A DNA stretch of 20,525 nt. Source: Anaerolineaceae bacterium UBA6105. GTDB lineage: Bacteria > Chloroflexota > Anaerolineae > Anaerolineales > Anaerolineaceae. Positions within the stretch are counted from its first letter, which is position 1. Each line of letters starts with the position of its first letter. The position numbers and the translations under genes are program-made. Shown here piece after piece: positions 14,460 through 20,525 of the stretch. The stretch covers positions 45,797-66,321 of the forward strand of contig DIWN01000013.1 of NCBI GenBank assembly GCA_002423495.1. The letters run 5' to 3'. The notes below the pieces were generated by a model. It did not search any database. It had not been told where the DNA came from and saw only the letters and a list, made by a program, of their open reading frames with translations.

Positions 14460-16091
14460 TCAATCTGTCTGCTGTTCCGGGTCTACCACACACCGGAATC
14501 CAAGGTTAGCTGTACGCGTGCCTGGGTTGCTATACGAACGATATGAAACCTTCAGATGACGTTCAATGTTAAACCAGGAACCTCCTCTCACTACTTTCGC
14601 TACGCCTGACTCAGGTCCACGTGGGTTGATCAATAAACTATGGGCATAATAATCATACCCATACCAGTCACTCACCCATTCCCAAACATTACCAGCCATA
14701 TCCAGCACACCAAAACTGCTCGCCCCATTCGGGAAACTGCCGACAGGTGAGGTGCACTGCTTGCAGCCCTGATAATTTGCTACCTCATAACTCGGTGACT
14801 TATCCCCCCAGGGGTAAATTCTGTCGTCCAAACCACGAGCGGCTTTCTCCCATTCTGCTTCAGTCGGTAATCTGCCCCCTACCCAACCGCAATAAGCCGC
14901 GGCACCATGCCAACTGACTGAAACTATTGGATGCGTAGCATAATTGCGCATTACAAGCCAACATTCTCCAGACCATTTTAACCGCGCTCTATTGGCTGTG
15001 TCGTCATACCACTTTACGCCGTCTTCTGTCTGATTGCCCATCGCGTTTAAGAACAGAGAAAACATGCGGTTGGTTACCGGATGCTTGTCGATCAGATATG
15101 CATCCAATGCTACAACATGCATAGGGCTGGAATCAAGCCCCTCACCGTTCCGGCCTATGCTTGATTTCCCCGCCGGGATGAGCACCATGGACATCTTATC
15201 TTTTGGACGTACTCTTGATAAATCAATCAGTTCCGGAGGCGGTGGAATAGGTTTTCCCATGTTGGCAATTCTTTGCAGAGCCTCATGAAAAGCCTCCATG
15301 TTGGGATAACGATCCTCTGGCTCTTTTGAGAGGGCTTTGAAGACAACTTGCTCAACGACTTCGGGGATCCCAGACTGCAGGTCAGATGGCCGCACCAATG
15401 GTTCCGTGACTTTCTTCAGAACAAGAGCAACCGGAGTGTCTGCCGCATACGGCTTCACACCAGTGAGCAGTTCATAAAGCACCAGGCCAAGGGAATATTG
15501 ATCCGATAGTTTTGTCACCCTGCCTTTGGCTTGCTCCGGAGCCATGTATTCCGGCGTGCCTATGCTGATGCCCATTTTGGTTAACTTGAAATCTTGCTTG
15601 GCCACGATTTTGGCAATTCCAAAATCGGAAAGCATCGGATATCCTGCCTGTGAGATAAGGATATTTGACGGCTTAACGTCTCGATGAACAATATCTTTTG
15701 AATGAGCGTAAGCCAACGCGCTGGCAATCGGTGCGAGCAGTCTTGCTGCTTCAGAGGGCGGCATAACCTTCCCGGTAAACTGCCGGACGGTCCCACCCTC
15801 CATGTATTTCATCACAAGCCAGGGCGTGCCTTGATAATCGCCATAATCAATGACGCTGACAATATTTGGATGATTTAACTTAGCCAGTGCTTTGGCTTCA
15901 AATTCAAATCGTTCCAGAATGGTCTTTTGGCTCTCGACCGTGAGCATTTCCGTGCGCAGCAACTTAAAAGCAACCTCGGACTCCAACCTCTTATCGAAGG
16001 CTTTGTAAACGACAGCCATCCCACCCTCACCGATCACTTCGATGATATGGTATCTGTCAATGGATTGCCCGATTAATTCCGCTGGTCTCAC
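14460..16091 (-). CDS. Ser/Thr protein kinase fused to an FGE-like (C-type-lectin-fold) domain
   Basis: The 543 residues hold a canonical kinase (~13-275) and an FGE/sulfatase-modifying-factor-like domain (~300-538). All kinase residues are present: GEGGMAVVYKAF (21-32), K43, E65, HRDVKPSN (136-143), DFG (156-158) and MAPEQA. Of the kinases here it looks the most clearly active. The C-terminal domain opens MVLIPAG and has RLPTEAEWEKAARG, GNVWEWVSDWYG and VVRGGSW, the hallmarks of the fold. The two catalytic cysteines of true formylglycine-generating enzymes are missing after RGGSW (FNIERHLKVSYR), so enzymatic FGE activity is unlikely and a binding role is more plausible. No membrane helix is seen. 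The start is GTG, 14 bases after the preceding gene, with no good ribosome site. The gene lies between an effector partner gene and WXG100 copy 2. Confidence 0.93.
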   Translation of the reverse strand: MRPAELIGQSIDRYHIIEVIGEGGMAVVYKAFDKRLESEVAFKLLRTEMLTVESQKTILERFEFEAKALAKLNHPNIVSVIDYGDYQGTPWLVMKYMEGGTVRQFTGKVMPPSEAARLLAPIASALAYAHSKDIVHRDVKPSNILISQAGYPMLSDFGIAKIVAKQDFKLTKMGISIGTPEYMAPEQAKGRVTKLSDQYSLGLVLYELLTGVKPYAADTPVALVLKKVTEPLVRPSDLQSGIPEVVEQVVFKALSKEPEDRYPNMEAFHEALQRIANMGKPIPPPPELIDLSRVRPKDKMSMVLIPAGKSSIGRNGEGLDSSPMHVVALDAYLIDKHPVTNRMFSLFLNAMGNQTEDGVKWYDDTANRARLKWSGECWLVMRNYATHPIVSVSWHGAAAYCGWVGGRLPTEAEWEKAARGLDDRIYPWGDKSPSYEVANYQGCKQCTSPVGSFPNGASSFGVLDMAGNVWEWVSDWYGYDYYAHSLLINPRGPESGVAKVVRGGSWFNIERHLKVSYRSYSNPGTRTANLGFRCVVDPEQQTD

Positions 16092-16105
16092 TTTAATCTT
16101 TTCGT

Positions 16106-16903
16106 TTATCCCTTAGGTAACAGTTGATAGACTGAATGTCGCACCAGTTCTGAAGGCAGACCCTGGATGCTGAGAACTTCCCGGTCTTCATTGACCGAAA
16201 AAACGCGTCTCACCAGGTAGTTGCTTTGCTTACCGACCAGGATATCTGTCTGATAACCAATCACATTATGATTTTTATGCCGGTCGTAAAATGCTCTGAC
16301 CTCATATTTTTGCCCGGAAGCAATGTCCTCCAGGAAGGACTGGGATTTACTTTCATCTTCTTCCATGTACTCCGCAAGTAAAGCCGCTCCCTCTCCTGCT
16401 TTATCGGTCTCGTATAAGTAGTTAGCTGCTTCAAGAGCGATGCGGGTGCAGCTGAAGTAGACATCCGAATCCGCTTCACGTAAATCGGACAGATAAGCGG
16501 TCATGATATGTTTATGAAGTGTGTCGCGGTTCTGATAATATGTTAGCAAATAACCCTCTGGTACTTTGGTAAAAGAGAGGTTCCAGTCTGGCAGAAAATG
16601 TAGATAGACGTCTTTCTCCACGGAGCCATTGTGGATCATCAGCATGTCGTGCGAATGCATGCAGGAATACACCATGCCCAGAATCAACTCGTCGATGACT
16701 TCCTCACCATCCGGTCCTGTCCAGACGACGCCTGCATCTTTAAGACTCTTAAGTGCTGATTCCAAGGCGGCTTCTGAAAGTGTCTCATCCGAGGAGTCGT
16801 CCATACCATAGATCACACCCTGACCACATTGGCTGGCAACTATCCACAGCTCAGGTTCACTCAACGAAATCGAGTATTTTCCTTCTTTTTCTTCAATGAT
16901 CAT
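16106..16903 (-). CDS. Putative EspG-like partner (chaperone or immunity) of the upstream WXG-CHAP effector
   Basis: This acidic 265-residue protein has no signal peptide or membrane helix. I do not recognise its family with certainty. It is clearly related to the protein at 19657-20448: both open with PEEL/PEL, then C-G-x-G-x-I-Y, then an acidic stretch. Both also share the order of predicted strands and helices through ~residue 150. Each of the two genes directly follows a WXG-CHAP effector gene. In mycobacteria, EspG proteins of similar length bind ESX substrates in the cytoplasm before export. An EspG-like chaperone is therefore one reading; immunity against the CHAP domain is the other. 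TAGGAG lies six bases before the ATG. The pairing is seen; the role is inferred. Confidence 0.65.
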   Translation of the reverse strand: MIIEEKEGKYSISLSEPELWIVASQCGQGVIYGMDDSSDETLSEAALESALKSLKDAGVVWTGPDGEEVIDELILGMVYSCMHSHDMLMIHNGSVEKDVYLHFLPDWNLSFTKVPEGYLLTYYQNRDTLHKHIMTAYLSDLREADSDVYFSCTRIALEAANYLYETDKAGEGAALLAEYMEEDESKSQSFLEDIASGQKYEVRAFYDRHKNHNVIGYQTDILVGKQSNYLVRRVFSVNEDREVLSIQGLPSELVRHSVYQLLPKG

Positions 16904-16939
16904 GCTTTCTCCTAACTCAACCAGGATCCCAAAAAGGAT

Positions 16940-18046
16940 TTAGGCTTTGTCATAGATAAAACTTACCGCGTCGGACTGATAAGGAACGAACACCGGTTTG
17001 GAATTGTTTAGCATTTTGTAAGTACCGGGAATATACTTCCCGGCGTCATTATACAAAGTGCCTGCATGACTGTAGCTGACGAGATATCCGCCATCCGTTT
17101 CCTTTACACTTTCCACGTACAAAACATGTCCTGCACTGTCGTCGACGTCCATGATTCCATTGTGCGTTCCATGGTCGGCTTCGATCACCATAATTGAACC
17201 CGCAACCGGCTTGTTGCCCACCTCAAAACCGGCAGCAGCCGCATTTTCATTCCAATAGTGGGCATTCATTTTGCCGGATTTCCAGAAACCGCTGACATCG
17301 CGCTTGGTTGCCACATAATTAGTGCAGCCTCCCAGAATAGCGAGTTTGTCCGCCGGGGTACGGCTGCTGGGAATACCTTCAGTTGGGACATTAGCAGAAC
17401 CTCCCCCACCAACAGAACCGCCACCTCCAGCAGAGCCGCCCCCACCGCCACCCCAACCTCCACCAGCAGAGCCACCAGCTCCACCACCAGAGCTACCTCC
17501 TCCACCACCGCCAGCAGAGCCTCCACCACCTGGCTGGGGTAGAAAACCTGGGCTGCCTGGCTTCCAGGAGGGTCCCTGAGTACCGCGACCTATTCCAGGA
17601 ATTATCGGCCAGATCGGCAGCTTAGGATTGAATGGGAATCGACCCTCATTGGGGAACCTTGGATGCCCAGGTATTATGATACGCGAGATACCCCCAATCA
17701 ATATGCCACCAATCACTGCTGCAATGGCCCCCAGATGATCTATTGCAGCCTGCCAGAAGTTCTGAATAGCCACAAATGGCCCCAACAACTTGTTGGCAAT
17801 GGCTTCCCATTGCGAAGCCTTGGCATCAGCCGCGCTGCCCATCAAGCGCATCGCGTTGGCAATCGTTTTTATGTTGCGATGGATGCCTGAAAAATATCCT
17901 TCAAATTCCGTCCTGGCATTGCTCTGCCATTCCATGTTATCGATCTGTGTACGTAGGGCGTCAATTCTGCCATCGAGGTCGTCCGCGGTCTGCTTTGCCT
18001 TTGCAGCCATCCCCCTGACGGCATCAGTTTCCATGAATATTCTCAT
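16940..18046 (-). CDS. WXG-domain / CHAP-domain secreted effector 1 with glycine-rich linker
   Basis: The 368-residue protein begins with a WXG-type helical hairpin whose turn reads WQS (W40), and Trp80 (QWEAIANKL) lies 40 residues later. A hydrophobic, Gly-zipper-like segment follows at ~105-125 (GAIAAVIGGILIGGI). Next come a Pro-rich patch and a glycine/serine linker of about 45 residues (~172-218). The C-terminal CHAP domain (~235-350) has GGCTNYV (Cys241) and AGHVLYVE (His307), the Cys/His pair of a cysteine amidase or endopeptidase that cuts peptidoglycan. It has no classical signal peptide; the WXG domain is the likely export tag. GGGAGG serves as ribosome site. It lies between WXG100 copy 3 and its partner gene. 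It could remodel the wall for the apparatus or attack neighbouring cells. Confidence 0.88.
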   Translation of the reverse strand: MRIFMETDAVRGMAAKAKQTADDLDGRIDALRTQIDNMEWQSNARTEFEGYFSGIHRNIKTIANAMRLMGSAADAKASQWEAIANKLLGPFVAIQNFWQAAIDHLGAIAAVIGGILIGGISRIIIPGHPRFPNEGRFPFNPKLPIWPIIPGIGRGTQGPSWKPGSPGFLPQPGGGGSAGGGGGGSSGGGAGGSAGGGWGGGGGGSAGGGGSVGGGGSANVPTEGIPSSRTPADKLAILGGCTNYVATKRDVSGFWKSGKMNAHYWNENAAAAGFEVGNKPVAGSIMVIEADHGTHNGIMDVDDSAGHVLYVESVKETDGGYLVSYSHAGTLYNDAGKYIPGTYKMLNNSKPVFVPYQSDAVSFIYDKA

Positions 18047-18108
18047 TGCTAATACCTCCCGTTAAGCTTTTTCCTTATGTTAGTCACAGGCCGAGCTGTC
18101 CCAGCAAA

Positions 18109-18387
18109 TTAGCCAAGGCGAGATGCTACTTCCTGCCACTGTGCGATCTCCGCCTCGAGATTGGCGGTGAGCTCAGAAAGAACCTCGAGCTGACGGTTTA
18201 ACTGCGTTCTAAGCTGTTCAAATCCCTGCTGAAATTCGTTAGCTGAGTTTCCGACCCAAGCGCTTCCAACCACCTGGTTGACCTGGCTGGCGAGTGTGTT
18301 TAATTCTGCCAGCATCGCTTCACGTTCTGAAAGCATTTTAGATTTAGCGCTTTGAACTGATTCGACGTTCATGTGTAAAGTTGCCAT
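18109..18387 (-). CDS. WXG100 family protein (ESAT-6-like), copy 3
   Basis: This 92-residue protein has WVG at residues 44-46 (GSAWVGNSANEFQQGF) and ends EIAQWQEVASRLG. Trp84 lies 40 residues after Trp44. It shares MATLHM.VE and most core positions with the copy at 14124-14402, so these are recent duplicates. GAGGG precedes the ATG closely. It is the first gene of the leftward transcript and opposes effector 2 across a divergent promoter region. It may be the dimer partner of effector 1, encoded 62 bases downstream. Confidence 0.95.
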   Translation of the reverse strand: MATLHMNVESVQSAKSKMLSEREAMLAELNTLASQVNQVVGSAWVGNSANEFQQGFEQLRTQLNRQLEVLSELTANLEAEIAQWQEVASRLG

Positions 18388-18678
18388 ATTCCCTCACTTT
18401 TATTAAATTGTTAGATAGCTTGTAAAGAAAACTGTATTTTCGTGCCCTGCGTCTGATTTTACACGTAATTTCCGGTAAATCAAGACTTATTCTAACAGAA
18501 TTTTGCGTTAAGTTCACGATTTCTTGCAGCCTTTGCAGAAATTGAGGTCGATATTTTGTGCTTTTCGTGCTTTTTAATGATAGAATCACGATTAATCGAG
18601 GGTGGCAAGCTCTTTATCAACGTCACCAATCAACAAATACACTTACTTAGAAATCTAATACACAGGAGGAAATTCGGT
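18388..18678. promoter_or_regulatory. Divergent promoter region between WXG100 copy 3 and effector 2
   Basis: This 291-base AT-rich gap separates two divergent transcripts. Each strand has an extended -10 box of the same form, TGnTAGAAT. On the plus strand, TGATAGAAT ends at 18586 (TAGAAT at 18581-18586). On the minus strand, TGTTAGAAT is read leftward (TAGAAT complement at 18489-18494). The minus box has GTGAAC 17 bases upstream as a weak -35; the plus box has only TTGTGC at 19 bases. Extended -10 promoters often tolerate a weak -35. AGGAGG for effector 2 lies at 18664-18669. No coding frame with a ribosome site was found here. Confidence 0.5.
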
Positions 18679-19647
18679 ATGGCAAAAATCGCGATGGATC
18701 CTGACCAGGTACGCGCAATGGCAAACACTGCCACTCGTACAGCAGAATCAATGCAGGGGCACATGTCTCAGATAGTGTCTTCAGTCCAAGGAGCAGAATG
18801 GCAAAGCCAGGCTCGGGAGGAATTCATCGAACGGTTGGAAACGCTTTCGCGAGTCAACACCCAATCGATGTCCGCCCTGAGAATGATGGCCAATGCAGCC
18901 AACCAGAAAGCACACCAATGGGAAGCCAAGGCCAATCGTTTCAATGCTCCGCTTGAGGCTTTGGATGGAGCATGGGCTTCATTCCTGGATCACTTAAACA
19001 ACACCTGGCAAGGCCTGCTCAACTCAATTGGTGGAATAGTCATAGGTGGCTTTACAGTTATTGTAGGAGGACTTGCGGGCATAGGCAAATGGTTCGACAA
19101 TATCAAATTTCCGTGGGAAGACGAAGAAACACCAGCCTCGACAAATCCTGAAACAAAACCTGAGCCAACTCCAACTCAACCTGCACCTGAGCCAGAGACT
19201 CCACCTGCCCAACCCCAAGCTCCAGAGCGACATTACCCTTATCCACCAAATCAGATAGCCTTGACAGAGACAAAAGATATTAGAAGTTGCGCACATTATG
19301 CTAAAGGTCGGCGACCAGATCTTGAGGCGTGCACAGGTTTTGGCCCTCATGGTCCAAATGGTATGGGCGCAGCTAATTATGCACATAAATTTGCAGATAA
19401 GGCTTTTCACATCGGGGAAGGGGAGAGGGGAAATCTTAAAGATGTCATCGGCGTGGGTTATGCAATAACCTGGGAACCTGGCTATAAATCTCATTCAGTA
19501 TCTGGCCACGTGGCAATTATTGAAGAAGTTTACGACAATAGCGTCCTGATAAGCGAAGCTACAACAAGAAATGGTGTCTATATATATCATACGCGAATAG
19601 TGCTTTTTGATGAGTTGTCCAATGAAAATGTCACGCTTATCCCTTAG
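18679..19647 (+). CDS. WXG-domain / CHAP-domain secreted effector 2 with proline/glutamate-rich linker
   Basis: The start is the ATG at 18679, because AGGAGG lies nine bases upstream; the same frame extends back to 18556 but has no ribosome site there. The 322-residue product parallels effector 1. It has a WXG-type hairpin with WQS (W41) and QWEAKANRF (Trp81, 40 residues on), a hydrophobic Gly-rich segment (~114-137, IGGIVIGGFTVIVGG), and a Pro/Glu/Thr-rich linker (~148-187). A CHAP domain follows, with SCAHYAKG (Cys204) and SGHVAIIEE (His277). The N-terminal domains of the two effectors are well conserved; the linkers and CHAP parts differ strongly. The partner gene follows after nine bases. 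A peptidoglycan-cutting role is inferred from the Cys/His motifs. Confidence 0.87.
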   Translation: MAKIAMDPDQVRAMANTATRTAESMQGHMSQIVSSVQGAEWQSQAREEFIERLETLSRVNTQSMSALRMMANAANQKAHQWEAKANRFNAPLEALDGAWASFLDHLNNTWQGLLNSIGGIVIGGFTVIVGGLAGIGKWFDNIKFPWEDEETPASTNPETKPEPTPTQPAPEPETPPAQPQAPERHYPYPPNQIALTETKDIRSCAHYAKGRRPDLEACTGFGPHGPNGMGAANYAHKFADKAFHIGEGERGNLKDVIGVGYAITWEPGYKSHSVSGHVAIIEEVYDNSVLISEATTRNGVYIYHTRIVLFDELSNENVTLIP

Positions 19648-19656
19648 GAGACTACG

Positions 19657-20448
19657 ATGCAAAAACAGAATATCTTTCCAATCTATTTGAAACCAGAGGA
19701 GCTCATTACAGCTATAAAATTGTGCGGTGGTGGGTTGATTTATGCAATAGACAACCCTTTTCTATCGCTTGAAGCTAAAGAGGTCGAGAAGCTAGAGCTG
19801 AGTGCGGTAAATAATCTCGAGCACAAAAGGCTCATTAGCAAAGATGGCTTGGGGAATTATGATATGGACCTGGCATTCTCCGATGTGCTCGACATGTTGC
19901 GTTACGCAGAGACAGTTGTACGGGTAAGTCAGGAAGGTACACTTGAAACCTTCAGCATCTACCTAATCTCCAAAGACCAAGTCGTTTGGGCGCCAGCTGG
20001 TGACAATTCAAAACTATTGGTATTCAAGGACCATGATTCCATTTGGCCTATGGTAGAAGAATTATTCAAAGAAAAGCCTGCTGCTACTAAGAATGTTGGT
20101 TTTCAGATCGAAGCTTTGGAACTCGAGATCGCCCAGCATTTCTTATCAGAAAACCGCTTTGAGGACGCAATAAAAGTCTTTACAGAGAAGGAAATCACAA
20201 GCGATGTTGCTGCTGATTTCCTCAATTGTGTTCAATCAGCAACTTCCAGACTCCGATTGGACACCATGAGGATAAATAGAATTGAGGACCTGATAACATC
20301 TGCCAGGGTAGAAGTTCTTTCCTGCCCAAATGAGATATTCTGGATTGAAACCTTACAAAAGCCTGAAAAAACCGAGCCTCGGATGGTACAAGTTAGTTCA
20401 GGAACAATACAGGATATTCGCAAGAAGTTTCTCGCATTAACTGCCTGA
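19657..20448 (+). CDS. Putative EspG-like partner (chaperone or immunity) of effector 2
   Basis: This soluble 263-residue protein starts 9 bases after the effector 2 stop codon. It is homologous to the protein at 16106-16903, sharing PEEL, CGGGLIYAIDNP (against CGQGVIYGMDDS) and a comparable strand-helix layout. The C-terminal halves are much more divergent. Residues ~150-175 (IAQHFLSENRFEDAIKVF) look like a TPR-type helix pair. No signal peptide or membrane helix is seen. The TAGGAG around the effector stop codon gives a ribosome site. The N-terminal half is conserved and the C-terminal half varies, as do the two effectors. That would suit a protein that contacts a shared part and recognises one specific effector. 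The function remains an inference. Confidence 0.65.
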   Translation: MQKQNIFPIYLKPEELITAIKLCGGGLIYAIDNPFLSLEAKEVEKLELSAVNNLEHKRLISKDGLGNYDMDLAFSDVLDMLRYAETVVRVSQEGTLETFSIYLISKDQVVWAPAGDNSKLLVFKDHDSIWPMVEELFKEKPAATKNVGFQIEALELEIAQHFLSENRFEDAIKVFTEKEITSDVAADFLNCVQSATSRLRLDTMRINRIEDLITSARVEVLSCPNEIFWIETLQKPEKTEPRMVQVSSGTIQDIRKKFLALTA

Positions 20449-20469
20449 AATCCCCCATCTAATCTTTTT

Positions 20470-20495
20470 ATCCAGCCCGATTAATCGGGCTGGAT
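20470..20495. repeat. Perfect 26-base palindrome downstream of the effector 2 operon
   Basis: The two half-sites are ATCCAGCCCGATT and its exact complement, centred at 20482/20483, 21 bases past the stop codon. In RNA this would fold into a GC-rich hairpin able to end or protect the rightward transcript. No T-run follows on the plus strand, so a classical terminator is not assured. A repeated intergenic palindrome or a protein-binding site is also possible. Confidence 0.55.
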
Positions 20496-20525
20496 TGATT
20501 GGGGTACTGTCAAGTATTTTTCGCA

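Noticed and set aside
14460..15190. FGE-like domain as a variable target of a diversity-generating retroelement
   Set aside because: The fold is used by such targets, but no reverse transcriptase, template repeat or adenine-rich variable codon pattern was seen in the window.
17322..17579. Plus-strand frame encoding a proline-rich peptide
   Set aside because: It is the complement of the glycine-rich linker of effector 1; GGN codons read as Pro on the other strand. No ribosome site or domain supports it.
18556..18678. Longer start for effector 2 at an upstream ATG
   Set aside because: The extension has no ribosome site, overlaps the candidate promoter, and does not match the N-terminus of effector 1, while AGGAGG precedes the ATG at 18679.
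1..20525. CRISPR array, tRNA/rRNA genes, insertion sequences or phage genes
   Set aside because: No regularly spaced repeats, RNA-gene hallmarks, transposase or integrase motifs were seen on either strand.

Overview
The window looks like a type VII-like (ESX/WXG100) secretion locus embedded in an unusually dense Ser/Thr-phosphorylation signalling cluster. It holds thirteen recognisable protein genes plus two partner genes of unknown family, and no rRNA, tRNA, CRISPR array, transposase or integrase. Moderate base composition, bacterial kinases of the 'GGMAVVYKAFD' type, FGE-like and FecR-like accessory domains, and WXG100 proteins beside an EccC/EssC-type ATPase suggest a Chloroflexota bacterium, perhaps an anaerolinean. 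That assignment is an inference from style, not from a marker gene.

Layout. Nearly everything lies on the minus strand, read from right to left. (a) 18.4-14.1 kb: a 92-aa WXG100 protein, a WXG-domain/CHAP-domain putative exported cell-wall hydrolase, its partner protein, a Ser/Thr kinase with an FGE-like (C-type-lectin-fold) domain, and a second 92-aa WXG100 protein. This block ends in a strong stem-loop followed by an intrinsic terminator (about 14.04-14.11 kb). (b) 13.8-4.9 kb: a divergent kinase with about eight C-terminal membrane segments, a transmembrane pseudokinase, a third 92-aa WXG100 protein, a three-ATPase EccC/EssC-type motor, and a small protein fusing a YukD/EsaB-like ubiquitin fold to an FHA domain. 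(c) 4.6-0 kb: a secreted-VWA/transmembrane/FHA receptor-like protein, a soluble Ser/Thr kinase, and a PP2C phosphatase with one membrane segment that runs off the left edge. On the plus strand, divergently transcribed at 18.68-20.45 kb, sits a second WXG-CHAP effector with its own partner gene.

How the genes may work together (inference). The EssC-type motor would export the WXG100 proteins and the two WXG-CHAP effectors. Each partner gene directly follows its effector and could be an EspG-like chaperone or an immunity protein. The FHA proteins would read phosphothreonine written by the kinases and erased by the PP2C. The pseudokinase and the PP2C carry related extracytoplasmic domains, so writer-side and eraser-side signalling may sense the same envelope cue. 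Usual ESX membrane partners (EccB, EccD, EccE, MycP or EsaA/EssA/EssB) are not in the window.

The two strongest sequence observations are these. All five WXG-domain proteins carry a Trp exactly 40 residues after the WXG Trp, in a Q-W-[Q/E] motif, where CFP-10 carries the Tyr of the YxxxD/E export signal. The pseudokinase and the phosphatase share a homologous ectodomain.
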